Positions 1-7,978 of a DNA stretch of 64,000 nucleotides are shown one piece after another. The position numbers and the translations under genes are program-made. The stretch's first letter is position 1; the number at the start of each line of letters is the position of its first letter. A model generated the notes under the pieces. It was not told the DNA's origin. It made no database searches and was given only the letters and a program-made list of their open reading frames with translations. The stretch spans positions 3,178,001-3,242,000 of the forward strand of contig NZ_CP107532.1 of NCBI RefSeq assembly GCF_025813715.1, given 5' to 3'. This DNA is from Methylobacterium sp. FF17. GTDB taxonomy: Bacteria; Pseudomonadota; Alphaproteobacteria; Rhizobiales; Beijerinckiaceae.

Positions 1-203
1 GACAGGGCCCGCGACAGCAGGCCGCCGAGCACGGTCTTCTCGCCGTCGTCCGCATGGGTCAGGGTGGCCTGGCTCGCGGCGAATACCGACAGGCACAGGA
101 GCACCGCGACGACGCGCACCCTCCCGAACTTCTTCGCGACCATCCGCGCCGCCCGAGGAGGGCGGGCCGGTGCCCATGCGCTCAGTGCGGTCCGCAAGCC
201 CAT
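1..203 (-). CDS. tamB: TamB, translocation and assembly module inner-membrane subunit (N-terminus only, cut by window edge)
   Basis: Only about the first 67 residues are present. They show a basic start, a hydrophobic signal-anchor (VVAVLLCLSVFAASQ) and then a short stretch with LGGLLSRALS, which matches the usual N-terminus of TamB. TamB is a very large periplasm-spanning protein that works with the Omp85 protein TamA in building the outer membrane. The ATG shares one base with the tamA stop codon (TGATG), so the pair is translationally coupled. The identification rests mainly on position after tamA; the AsmA-like and DUF490 parts lie outside the window. Confidence 0.8.
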   Translation of the reverse strand, partial: MGLRTALSAWAPARPPRAARMVAKKFGRVRVVAVLLCLSVFAASQATLTHADDGEKTVLGGLLSRAL

Positions 204-2320
204 CAGAACGACTGCCCCAGGCTGATGTAGAGGGCCACGGGGCGCTCGTGATTGCCCTTGATGCGGTCCATCGGGAAGGCGACATCGACGCGGATCGGAC
301 CGATGCCGGTGTAGTAGCGCAGCCCCAGGCCGACGGCGTAGCGGATGCGCTCGTCGAAATCGGGCAGGCTTCCGGCGAACGCCGTGCCGGCATCGATGAA
401 CGGCACCACGCCGATCGTGTCCGTGACCTTGATGCGCGCCTCCACCGACGCTTCGAGAAGGCTGCGCCCACCGATCGGCAGGTTGAAGGGGCCGCGCGGC
501 CCGAGCGTCCGATAGGGGAAGCCACGCACCGACCCGCCGCCGCCGGCGAAGAAGCGGATATTGGCGGGGATGTCCTCGAGGTTCGCCCCCGAGATCGAGC
601 CGAAGCCGATGCGCCCGGCCAGGATGTAGCGGCCCTCGTCGTCGAAGGCGTAGTAGGTCGAGCCCTGCGCCTTGGCGACGAAGATCGAGGGGTTCGAGCC
701 CAGGAACCCCGCATAGGGCGTGGCCGAGGCGGTGAGGCGCACGCCTTCGGTCGGGTCGAGCAGGTTGTCCGTCGAATCGTAGGAGACCGACAGCGGAACG
801 CCCACGAGGCGGTAATCGACCTTGCCCAGCGCGTCCTGCGAGCGGCCGGCCTGACCATCGACGCCGATCTGCGCGAAGAAGGTGTCCGAGAACCGGTGGC
901 GCAGGGCGACCGTGCCCCCGGCCGCGTCGCTGACGTAGGATTGCTGCGCCTCGCGACCCGCGAAGACGTTGGCGACGAGGTCGTTGCGCGTGCCCCACAG
1001 AGCCGGCTTGACGAAGGTGGCGGAGACCCGCCCGCCCAGTCCGTTCGAATCGATGCCGGCCGCCTTGCGCTGCTTGGCGTAGAGATCGTTGCCGAGATAG
1101 TAGATGTCGGCGTCGAGCCGCAAGGTCTCGCCCCCGCCGAACAGGTTGCGGTTGGCGTAGTAGGCCCGGATACCCGGTCCGTCCACGGTGGAGAACCGGG
1201 CGGCGACGCCGATCAGGTTCCGCTCGCGCTCGGTGACGTCCACGAAGATCGGCAGGTTGCCGGCGGCGTCCAGGGTCTCGCCCTCGCGCACGCGGATCGA
1301 GCCGAGGCCCTCGACCTTGGCCACGAAGCGCCGGATGTCCGACACGGCCTTCGGGGAATAGGGATCGCCCGGCTCGGCATAGATGAACGAGCGGACGACG
1401 GCGGGGTCGATGTCCCGGGTGCCGCGGACCGCCACGTCGCCGAGGCCGGCGATCGGCCCCGGCTCGATCGTATAGGTCACGTCCATGACATGGGCGGCAT
1501 CGTCCACGACCGGATCACGCGACGCCGCCTTGGCGAAGGGGTGACCGAGGGCGCGGAAGCGATCCACGATCTTCGCCTCGCGGGCGAGAACGGTGGCGGA
1601 GCGTGCGGGCACGTCTGCGCCGACCCGCGTGAAGCGCTCGGGCAGGATCTCGTCGGGGACGGCATTGCCCCGTGCATCGCGCACCGCGATGGTGCGGAGG
1701 GTGTAGAGCGGCCCGGGGTCGACCACGACCTTGACGGGCACCAGGGCCCGCGCCCGCGAGGCTTCCGCCGCCCCCGCCGCCGTCACCACGCTGGCTTCCC
1801 CGGCCAGCGCCACGCCGTCGATGCGGATCGCGACTTTGCCCTGATAATAGCCGTAGCCGGAGAGCACGTCGGCCAGCCGGCGCAGGTCGGCCTCGGCGCG
1901 GCGCACCAGCCCCTCGCCATCGGGCGGTGCCTCCTGGCGCAGGCGGTAGAGGGTCGACGTGTCCTGGAGCGCCCGCAGCACGTCGTCGTCATCGACGCCC
2001 TGGAATTTCACCGTATAGGGCAAGGCGTCGGCACTGGGTGCCGGTGGCTCCGCCTCCGAGCCGAACAGGCCGAACAGGTCGAAGGCCGCCGCCGGCGCGG
2101 CCATGAGCGTGGCACCGACCAAGCCACCGGCCAGGCCGGCGGCGAGCGGCCACGCCGCGCGCGCGAATTCCACCGTCGATCCGCCGCGGACACGCCCCCG
2201 AATCCGCCTCACGAATCGACATTCCGGCAAAGCGATCGCAGCGTCGGCACCGGCCCGAGGCCGTTCTGCCACCGCATTCCGCACACCCTCATCCCATCCC
2301 CGTCCTTGCCCCGGCGCCAT
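203..2320 (-). CDS. tamA: TamA, Omp85-family outer-membrane assembly protein
   Basis: This is an outer-membrane beta-barrel of the Omp85 superfamily that pairs with TamB to insert or fold outer-membrane proteins. After a signal peptide ending APAAA come POTRA-like repeats in the first half and a barrel in the second half. The barrel holds the family motif VRGFPYR and a final beta strand ending in LGQSF, an aromatic C-terminus as expected for a barrel protein. The start is uncertain. The frame is open up to 2341 from a TTG, the first ATG is at 2320, and a GTG at 2173 would start directly before the signal peptide (VEFARAAWPL) and may be the true one. The stop overlaps the tamB start. Confidence 0.88.
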   Translation of the reverse strand: MAPGQGRGWDEGVRNAVAERPRAGADAAIALPECRFVRRIRGRVRGGSTVEFARAAWPLAAGLAGGLVGATLMAAPAAAFDLFGLFGSEAEPPAPSADALPYTVKFQGVDDDDVLRALQDTSTLYRLRQEAPPDGEGLVRRAEADLRRLADVLSGYGYYQGKVAIRIDGVALAGEASVVTAAGAAEASRARALVPVKVVVDPGPLYTLRTIAVRDARGNAVPDEILPERFTRVGADVPARSATVLAREAKIVDRFRALGHPFAKAASRDPVVDDAAHVMDVTYTIEPGPIAGLGDVAVRGTRDIDPAVVRSFIYAEPGDPYSPKAVSDIRRFVAKVEGLGSIRVREGETLDAAGNLPIFVDVTERERNLIGVAARFSTVDGPGIRAYYANRNLFGGGETLRLDADIYYLGNDLYAKQRKAAGIDSNGLGGRVSATFVKPALWGTRNDLVANVFAGREAQQSYVSDAAGGTVALRHRFSDTFFAQIGVDGQAGRSQDALGKVDYRLVGVPLSVSYDSTDNLLDPTEGVRLTASATPYAGFLGSNPSIFVAKAQGSTYYAFDDEGRYILAGRIGFGSISGANLEDIPANIRFFAGGGGSVRGFPYRTLGPRGPFNLPIGGRSLLEASVEARIKVTDTIGVVPFIDAGTAFAGSLPDFDERIRYAVGLGLRYYTGIGPIRVDVAFPMDRIKGNHERPVALYISLGQSF

Positions 2321-2753
2321 GATCCGGCCGGGGCGTGTCAAAGCCGTTAAGTCGGCGCGGGCGCGGCCATGCCACGCGTCAGGTTATCGGCCGGACACCC
2401 GCGCGGCAACCTCGGCGGGAAGTCGCATCCCCGTACAATACACGATCCACCGTCCGCTGGATCACCCCGACGCCGGGTGCTGGCGGTTTCGTGACGATTC
2501 CGGGAACTCGGCCCGCGCTGGCGCCTTGTCCAGGCGTCGCAGGATTCCCAAACTATAACCATCGCGCCACGGCCGGTATTGAACCGGGTTCATCACGCAT
2601 CACCCGTCGCGACTGCTTTGCAGCACGACGGAATGCGCGTGACATCGATCCCATCCCAGTCCGACGACCCTGCGCCACGGGTTACCGCGCGTCCGCGCGC
2701 GGGTTCCGGGCAGACGATGGCAGGCAAGGCAACGCTCGAAGGAGACGATCACC
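2321..2753. other. Intergenic region between divergent tamA and cspA
   Basis: About 430 bases without a convincing gene. Open frames here are shadows without ribosome sites. It must carry promoters for tamA (leftward) and cspA (rightward). An AAGGAG-type ribosome site lies just before cspA. I see no riboswitch or repeat. Confidence 0.5.
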
Positions 2754-2963
2754 ATGAGCACGGGTACCGTGAAATGGTTCAACGAAACCAAGGGTTACGG
2801 CTTCATTCAGCCGGATGACGGCGGCAAGGACGTCTTCGTCCACATCTCGGCCGTGGAACGCGCGGGCATGCGGAACCTGATCGAGGGTCAGAAGGTCTCG
2901 TACGAGATCGAGAACGACCGCCGTACGGGCAAGCAATCGGCTGGCAATCTCCAGTCGGCTTGA
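2754..2963 (+). CDS. cspA: Cold-shock protein, CspA family
   Basis: A 69-residue single cold-shock domain, the normal length for the family. Both nucleic-acid-binding motifs are visible: RNP1-like [15 protein letters not shown] at residues 3-17 and RNP2 DVFVHIS near residues 25-31. Such proteins bind single-stranded RNA or DNA and act as RNA chaperones in the cytoplasm. The start is supported by a purine-rich GAAGGAGA site about ten bases upstream. It appears monocistronic, with a hairpin about 50 bases after the stop. Which of the several Csp paralogues usual in these bacteria it is cannot be told from sequence alone. Confidence 0.95.
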   Translation: MSTGTVKWFNETKGYGFIQPDDGGKDVFVHISAVERAGMRNLIEGQKVSYEIENDRRTGKQSAGNLQSA

Positions 2964-3012
2964 TCTCGCCTCCGGTGCCGGACTGCTGAGGCACGGATTC
3001 AACATCGCGCCG

Positions 3013-3039
3013 GAAGCCGCTCTCACGTAGGGCGGCTTC
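3013..3039 (+). terminator. Possible terminator hairpin after cspA
   Basis: GAAGCCGC at 3013-3020 pairs perfectly with GCGGCTTC at 3032-3039 across an 11-base loop. The T-tract that follows is weak (TGTTG), so intrinsic termination is not certain. Confidence 0.4.
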
Positions 3040-3175
3040 TGTTGCGTCGCGGCGGCCCATCATGCATTGGGCTGCTGCGACTTGAATTTCACCTGCTTTC
3101 CTGATTTCCCCCACGGCCCGTGCCGCGCGTGCTCAACGCCGGATGCGGAGCGACAGACCACATGAGAAAGGTCAG

Positions 3176-3550
3176 ATGAGCGCCTTCGACTACAGGAATT
3201 TTGACGACCGCCGCAAGAACTCCCTCAGCGCCAAGCAGATGCTGCTGGAAAAATTCAAAGCCCGTCCGGCGCCGGACGATCCGGAGATGATCGCCAAGGC
3301 ACGTGCCCGCGCCGAAGTCTCCCGCGCCCGCGAAGAGCGCGCCCGCGAGCGGGAAGCAGCCCGGATCGCAGCCGAGAAGGCCGCCGCCGAGGAGAAGCGC
3401 GCGCGCGAGGAGGCGGAACTCGCTGCCCAGATCGCCCGCGAGGAGGCGGAGGCCCTGGCTGCGGCCGAGCGCAAGGCCGCCGAACTCGCCGAGAAGAAGG
3501 CCCAGCGCGACGCGCGCTACGCGGCCCGCAAGGCGAAGGCGCGTCGTTGA
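3176..3550 (+). CDS. DUF6481 family protein, highly charged helical
   Basis: A 124-residue protein beginning MSAFDYRNFDDRRKNSLSAK, which I recognise as the conserved N-terminus of DUF6481. From about residue 40 to the end it is almost wholly Ala, Glu, Arg and Lys, predicting one long charged helix or coiled coil. The chosen ATG follows an AAAGGTCAG site; an ATG 33 bases earlier is possible but adds non-conserved residues. No signal peptide or membrane segment is present. The function of the family is unknown. It is a single gene followed by a good hairpin terminator. Confidence 0.8.
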   Translation: MSAFDYRNFDDRRKNSLSAKQMLLEKFKARPAPDDPEMIAKARARAEVSRAREERAREREAARIAAEKAAAEEKRAREEAELAAQIAREEAEALAAAERKAAELAEKKAQRDARYAARKAKARR

Positions 3551-3603
3551 GCCGAAAGGTTTGACGGGGTGCGGTCCCCGGGACGGGGATCGCGAAGGCC
3601 GTA

Positions 3604-3632
3604 GGGTCGGCGCTCGGCGCCGGCCCTTTCTT
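3604..3632 (+). terminator. Rho-independent terminator after the DUF6481 gene
   Basis: GGGTCGGCG pairs with CGCCGGCCC (one G-U pair) around a 5-base loop, followed by TTTCTT. It lies about 50 bases after the stop, between convergent genes. Confidence 0.55.
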
Positions 3633-3650
3633 CGTCGCTACGCCGCTCGG

Positions 3651-3896
3651 TCAGGCCTCGGTCTCGCCCTCGGCGGTCTCAGCGGCCTCGTGACCCTCGG
3701 CCTGCGGCTCGGCCTTGTCGCCAGCCTCATCCTCAGGGCGCGGACCCGCCTTGAACGTGCGACGGGGCGTATTGCTGCGCTTGTTCTGGATCGGCTTCTC
3801 GATCGCACCGAGGCGCTCGGACAGAAGCTTGGCACGCTCGTTGAAGTCGTTGGTCGAGCGCGATTGGGATGCACCACTCTTGAACGCGTTTGCCAC
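3651..3896 (-). CDS. Small conserved hypothetical protein
   Basis: An 81-residue protein with no recognised domain. The N-terminal half (ANAFKSGASQSRSTNDFNER) is basic and polar. The C-terminal 30 residues are acidic and rich in Glu and Ala. The start is a GTG with an AAGAGG site five bases upstream. Neither a signal peptide nor a membrane segment is visible. It sits downstream of, and on the same strand as, the TonB receptor gene, about 140 bases away. Codon use looks normal for the region, which supports a real gene, but I cannot assign a role. Confidence 0.6.
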   Translation of the reverse strand: MANAFKSGASQSRSTNDFNERAKLLSERLGAIEKPIQNKRSNTPRRTFKAGPRPEDEAGDKAEPQAEGHEAAETAEGETEA

Positions 3897-4035
3897 TGGG
3901 GCCTCTTGGAGTTGCCCAGGGCACGGGGTCGTGCGGGGTTGCCCCCTCCTAGCACGCCTGCATCCCGGCGTCGGCCTTTATCTTGCGGCCGGGCCGCAGA
4001 CAGGGGCAGACCGCGCGAACGCCCGCTCCCGCCGC

Positions 4036-6174
4036 TCAGAATCGCGCCGTCAGGAACAGGCGCACGTTCCGACCCGGCAGCAGGATCTCGTCCTTCTTGA
4101 AGGAGGCGGAGTTGCGGATGCGGTCGTCGAGGAGGTTGCGCCCCTGCAGGCCGAGGGTGACCTCGCTCATGCCGTAGAGACCCGGATCGAGGGGCTTGGT
4201 GTAGCTCAACTCAGCGCGCAGGTCGTCGAAGCCGGGCGTGACGGTCTCGATCGGCGCGATCTCCGTATGGGCGAAGGCATGGAGCAGGTTCACGCGGGCG
4301 TACCAGCCGTCCGCGCGCACGAAGACGCCGCCGCCGAGGCGGTGCGGCGGGATGCGCGGCACGAAGGTTCCGTCATCGAACTGCGCCCGCACGAAATCGT
4401 ACTGCGCATCGAGGCCGGCAAAGCCGTTGCCCACCGGGATCAGGTCGAGTTGCGCCCCGATCTCGGCCCCGTAGAAGGTGGCGTTGGCCTGCGAGTAGAC
4501 GATCTGCTGCAGTTCGTCGTCCGACCCGCAGGAGCCGAAATCGTCACCACAGCGGATGCCGGTGTCACGTTTGTAGATGAACCCGGTGTAGCGCGTGTAG
4601 TAGCCCGTGGCGTCGAGGCGCAGCGGCCCTTCCGCTCGGCGGATGCTGGCCTCCACGGTGCGTGCGCGTTCCTTCTTCAGGTTGGCGTCACCGATCTCGA
4701 AGGTCTCCGTCGCATCGTGCGCGCCGCGCGAGTAGAGTTCGAACGCGGTGGGGGCCCGCTCCACGAACGAACCGTTCAGACTTGCGACGAAACCGTAGGG
4801 CAGGTCCTGCAGGACGCCGAAGCTGACACTCTTCGGCGCAAACTTGCGCCGTCGCCCGAAGGAGAGGGGCTCTTCGCCGTCGACGGGGCGGTAATCACCG
4901 GGGAAGGCCGTGGCCGTTCCGGTGGCGCGGTCGCCCTCGATCCGCCCCGCCGCCTGCAGGCTTAGACCGCCGCCAAGCGCCAGTTCCTCGAAGAGGTACA
5001 CGGCGTTGCTGCGGGAATCCGTCGGCGCCAGCAGCCCGCCCGCCTCGCCGGCGGTGCCGAGGGTGCGGCGTCCGGCCTGTAGGCCGAGGGCACCGGTGAG
5101 CGTCCCGAAGGGCAGGGCGACGGGCACGTGCTGGAACTCGACGCGCCCCTCCGCCTCGCGGTTCTTGAAGGTGGCGCGGATGCCGTCGATGCCCTGATCG
5201 TCGAGGCCGGTCTCGTCGTGGCGATAGACCGAGCCGCCGAGCCAGAACCGAACCGCCGCGATGGGCCCGTCGAGGGGCCGGTACTCGCCACGGGCCAGCA
5301 GTCGGTCCTGGCGCGGATCGAGGCGGGTGCGACTCTCGGCGGCCTCGCCTCCGGGGATCTGATAGAGCGCGTCATAGTGGCTGTAGGACAGGCCGACGAA
5401 GCCACGGTCGCCGATGAACGACATGCCGACCGCGCCGCCCTGGCTCTCGTTGGCGGAGTTCCGCTGGATGCCGGCCGGCGTCGCGTAGCTGTCCGCGGCG
5501 GTCCGGAAGCCGTCCGCGTGAACCGCGACGTTGCCGGAACCCCCATCCACCGTGACCGCGCCGAGGCGGCCGTTATCGACCGAGGAATAGCCGGTGGTCG
5601 CGGAGCCGGAGACGCCGTTCGCCGGAATGAAGGTCGGGACGCGGTTGTTCTCGGCGCTGACGACCCCGCCGATCGCCTGCGAGCCGAAGCGGAGCGAGGC
5701 CGGTCCCCGGATCACCTCGATCCGGTTGGCGACCAGCGGATTGATCGGCACTCCGTGATCCTCTCCGAGTTCGGAGACGTCCTGGATGCCGACCCCGTTC
5801 TCCTGGATGCGCACCCGGTTGTTGTCGAGGCCCCGGATGATCGGCCGGCTGGCAGCGCCCGGCGCGTAGGTCGAGGCGGAGATGCCGGGCCGATCGCCGA
5901 GCGCGTCTCCGAGGGTACGCGGTTGGTCACGGGCGATCTGCTCGGCCGTCACCACCGTGACCGGGGAGAACGTGTTCGTGACGACGGGCAGGATGCCGAT
6001 CGGGGGCCCCGCCGATGGGACACCGGTCGGGCTCGGCACGATCGGGCTCGGCGACGTGACGCTGAGTTCCTCCAAGGTGGCCTGCGCCTGCTGTGCAACG
6101 GCGGGCCCCGCCACGATGCCGGCTCCAACCGCGACCGCGCCCGCCCAGAACCCCCTCGACCGCCGAACCTGCAT
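4036..6174 (-). CDS. znuD: TonB-dependent outer-membrane receptor, ZnuD-like (probable zinc uptake)
   Basis: A 712-residue TonB-dependent transporter. It has a signal peptide (about residues 1-27, AVA-QQ), then a plug with RPIIRGLDNNRVRIQENGVG and NRIEVIRGPASLRFGSQAIGG, then a 22-strand-type barrel ending in Phe. The plug segment SELGEDHGVPINPL and the end segment GRNLLDDRIRNSASFKKDE resemble the ZnuD family of zinc receptors more than siderophore receptors. An extracellular loop holds two Cys (about residues 541 and 548) flanked by acidic residues, a plausible metal-capture site. Two similar Fur/Zur-type elements lie just upstream, which fits repression by metal. Substrate is inferred; another divalent metal is possible. 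Confidence 0.8.
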   Translation of the reverse strand: MQVRRSRGFWAGAVAVGAGIVAGPAVAQQAQATLEELSVTSPSPIVPSPTGVPSAGPPIGILPVVTNTFSPVTVVTAEQIARDQPRTLGDALGDRPGISASTYAPGAASRPIIRGLDNNRVRIQENGVGIQDVSELGEDHGVPINPLVANRIEVIRGPASLRFGSQAIGGVVSAENNRVPTFIPANGVSGSATTGYSSVDNGRLGAVTVDGGSGNVAVHADGFRTAADSYATPAGIQRNSANESQGGAVGMSFIGDRGFVGLSYSHYDALYQIPGGEAAESRTRLDPRQDRLLARGEYRPLDGPIAAVRFWLGGSVYRHDETGLDDQGIDGIRATFKNREAEGRVEFQHVPVALPFGTLTGALGLQAGRRTLGTAGEAGGLLAPTDSRSNAVYLFEELALGGGLSLQAAGRIEGDRATGTATAFPGDYRPVDGEEPLSFGRRRKFAPKSVSFGVLQDLPYGFVASLNGSFVERAPTAFELYSRGAHDATETFEIGDANLKKERARTVEASIRRAEGPLRLDATGYYTRYTGFIYKRDTGIRCGDDFGSCGSDDELQQIVYSQANATFYGAEIGAQLDLIPVGNGFAGLDAQYDFVRAQFDDGTFVPRIPPHRLGGGVFVRADGWYARVNLLHAFAHTEIAPIETVTPGFDDLRAELSYTKPLDPGLYGMSEVTLGLQGRNLLDDRIRNSASFKKDEILLPGRNVRLFLTARF

Positions 6175-6191
6175 CGCACCCTACCATTCAT

Positions 6192-6228
6192 GTTATAATG
6201 TTACGTTGCGCAGACGTTATAGTATTGC
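6192..6228 (-). promoter_or_regulatory. Paired Zur/Fur-family-like operator upstream of the ZnuD-like receptor
   Basis: Read toward the receptor, the elements are GCAATACTATAAC (6228-6216) and GTAACATTATAAC (6204-6192). They agree at 10 of 13 positions and start 24 bases apart. The second is 18 bases from the receptor start codon. Each is an imperfect palindrome of the AT-rich kind bound by Fur-family repressors such as Zur. This AT-rich patch is unusual in the GC-rich surroundings. The assignment to Zur is inference. Confidence 0.45.
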
Positions 6229-6422
6229 AATGCCTAGCGTATGTGCCAGGGCGTTTCGGTGGTTGCTGTTGCTCCGGCGCACCAACGTGGGGCGACGGGT
6301 TTTCCGCTCGCGCATTGCCGAGTGATCGATGGTTCCTGCTCGTGACCCTGCTTCCCTGGTGCAGCGCACGATGTGACGTTGCGCGCGCGGAACTGGATGA
6401 GGATGCCGGGGATTGCGCAGGC

Positions 6423-6689
6423 ATGTCTGAAACGTCCCATCCACCCGCGCCGGATACCGGCAACTCACACTCCGGAAGGGCCCTGCGGGTCACCGTCGAC
6501 CTCAATCTCTGTCAGGCCTACGCCCAGTGCTGCTACGCGGCGCCGGACCATTTCGTCCTGAAGGGACGCGAAGCCCTGCACTACGATCCCGCCCCATCCA
6601 TCCGTTCGCGGATGGATATCGAGCGCGCGCGGATCGCCTGCCCGGTCCAGGCGATCCAGGTGGAGGATATCGGGACCGCGCGGGAATGA
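6423..6689 (+). CDS. P450-type single-cluster ferredoxin
   Basis: An 88-residue ferredoxin that would pass electrons from the reductase encoded next to the P450 encoded after it. The cluster motif reads CQAYAQC followed by ACPVQAI, that is CX2YX2C(X)nCP: three Cys with Tyr where a fourth ligand would sit. This is the pattern of bacterial P450 ferredoxins with a 3Fe-4S or atypical 4Fe-4S cluster. The APDHF segment after the motif is also typical. The first 20 residues are a non-conserved polar leader. Its stop overlaps the next ATG by 4 bases, marking an operon. Confidence 0.85.
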   Translation: MSETSHPPAPDTGNSHSGRALRVTVDLNLCQAYAQCCYAAPDHFVLKGREALHYDPAPSIRSRMDIERARIACPVQAIQVEDIGTARE

Positions 6690-7978
6690 CCGGTTCCGAG
6701 ATGCGGATCGTCGTGGTGGGCGCCTCGCTCGCCGGCTTGCGCGGCGCCGAGAGCCTGCGCCTGTCGGGCTTCGCCGGACCTCTGACCATCGTCGGGGCCG
6801 AGCCGCACCGCCCCTACGACCGGCCGCCCCTCTCGAAATCGGTGCTCATCGGCGAGATCGCCGCCGATGGCACGACCCTGCCGAACCTCGTCGATCTCGA
6901 TGCGCAGTGGCGGCTCGGAGCACCGGCGATCCGGCTCGATCGCGCGCGCCGCACGCTCACCCTCGCGGGCGGCGAGTCGGTGCCCTATGATCGCCTGCTC
7001 ATCGCCACCGGTGCCGCGGCGTGTCCCTGGCCGGACCCGGCGCAGGCGCGGCTGGCAGGCGTGCACACCTTGCGCGGCCGCGACGATGCCGAGGCGCTGC
7101 GGCGTGACCTCGCCGCCGAACCCCGCCACGTCCTCGTCATCGGCGGCGGCTTCATCGGATGCGAGGTGGCGGCCTCCTGCCGGACCCTCGGCCTGCCCGT
7201 GACCCTGGTGGAGACCGGGCCGACCCTGCTGGCGGGCATCCTCGGCCAGCACCTCGGCAGCGTGGTGGAAGCCCTCCACGCCGCCCGTGGCGTCGCGATC
7301 CGGACCTGTGCCAAGGTTTCTGCACTGGAGGATGACGGCGAAGGTCGCGTGGCGGGTGCGCGGCTCGATGACGGTACGGTGATCCCGGCCGATGTGGTGG
7401 TGGTGGCGCTCGGAGCGAAGCGGAACACCGCCTGGCTCGAATGCTCCGGCCTCGCCTTCGACGCGGGCGGCCTCGATTGCGATACGGAGGGTTACGCGCT
7501 TGATGCGCAAGGCCAGCCCGATCGACGCATCGCGGCGGCCGGTGACGTCGCCCGCTTCCCCCACCCGCTCTATCCCGGCGGCCGGGTCGCCCTCGAGCAT
7601 TGGGGGCACGCGGTGGCACAGGGCGCGCGCGCCGGTCGCCTCTTGGCCGGGCTCGAGCCAGAACCCTACGCCGATGTGCCGGCCTTCTGGTCGAGCCAGG
7701 GCGGGATCACGATCAAGTCGGTGGGTCTCACGGCGGGGGCCGACGGTTTCGTCATCGCGCGGGGCGACCCGAAGGAGGGCCGTTTCCTCGCGGTCTACGG
7801 ACGCGAGGGGCGCTCGATCGCGGCCGTCGCCTTCGATTGCGCGCGCTGGCTCCCGGCCTATGCCGAGCAGATTGCGGCGGGGGCGGCGTTTCCGCCCGAG
7901 ATGGGCGGCGTCGATGCGGGGCCGATGACGGTCCTGCCGCCCGCCTTCCCCGAAGCCGCCAGCAAGGACGAGCCATGA
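6686..7978 (+). CDS. FAD-dependent ferredoxin reductase (P450 redox partner)
   Basis: A 430-residue flavoprotein of the rubredoxin/putidaredoxin reductase class. The FAD dinucleotide motif VVVGASLAGLRGAE is near residues 9-22, with YDRPPLSK just after. The NAD(P)H-binding motif VIGGGFIGCEVA is at about 150-161, and the second FAD motif AAAGDVARF is near 290. A reductase C-terminal domain follows. It should take electrons from NAD(P)H and reduce the ferredoxin encoded upstream. It overlaps both neighbours by ATGA. The ATG chosen is the one inside the ferredoxin stop; a second ATG six codons on is possible. Confidence 0.9.
   Translation: MTGSEMRIVVVGASLAGLRGAESLRLSGFAGPLTIVGAEPHRPYDRPPLSKSVLIGEIAADGTTLPNLVDLDAQWRLGAPAIRLDRARRTLTLAGGESVPYDRLLIATGAAACPWPDPAQARLAGVHTLRGRDDAEALRRDLAAEPRHVLVIGGGFIGCEVAASCRTLGLPVTLVETGPTLLAGILGQHLGSVVEALHAARGVAIRTCAKVSALEDDGEGRVAGARLDDGTVIPADVVVVALGAKRNTAWLECSGLAFDAGGLDCDTEGYALDAQGQPDRRIAAAGDVARFPHPLYPGGRVALEHWGHAVAQGARAGRLLAGLEPEPYADVPAFWSSQGGITIKSVGLTAGADGFVIARGDPKEGRFLAVYGREGRSIAAVAFDCARWLPAYAEQIAAGAAFPPEMGGVDAGPMTVLPPAFPEAASKDEP

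Noticed and set aside
170..2350. Long plus-strand open frame opposite tamA, and similar long frames opposite other genes (3715-4965, 5128-6198, 15302-16408, 41367-42944)
   Set aside because: They are antisense shadows produced by high GC content. They lack ribosome sites, domains and protein-like composition, while the opposite strand has clear family motifs.
2335..2818. Several 60-140 residue frames between tamA and cspA
   Set aside because: Arg/Pro-rich, mutually overlapping, partly inside cspA, and without ribosome sites.
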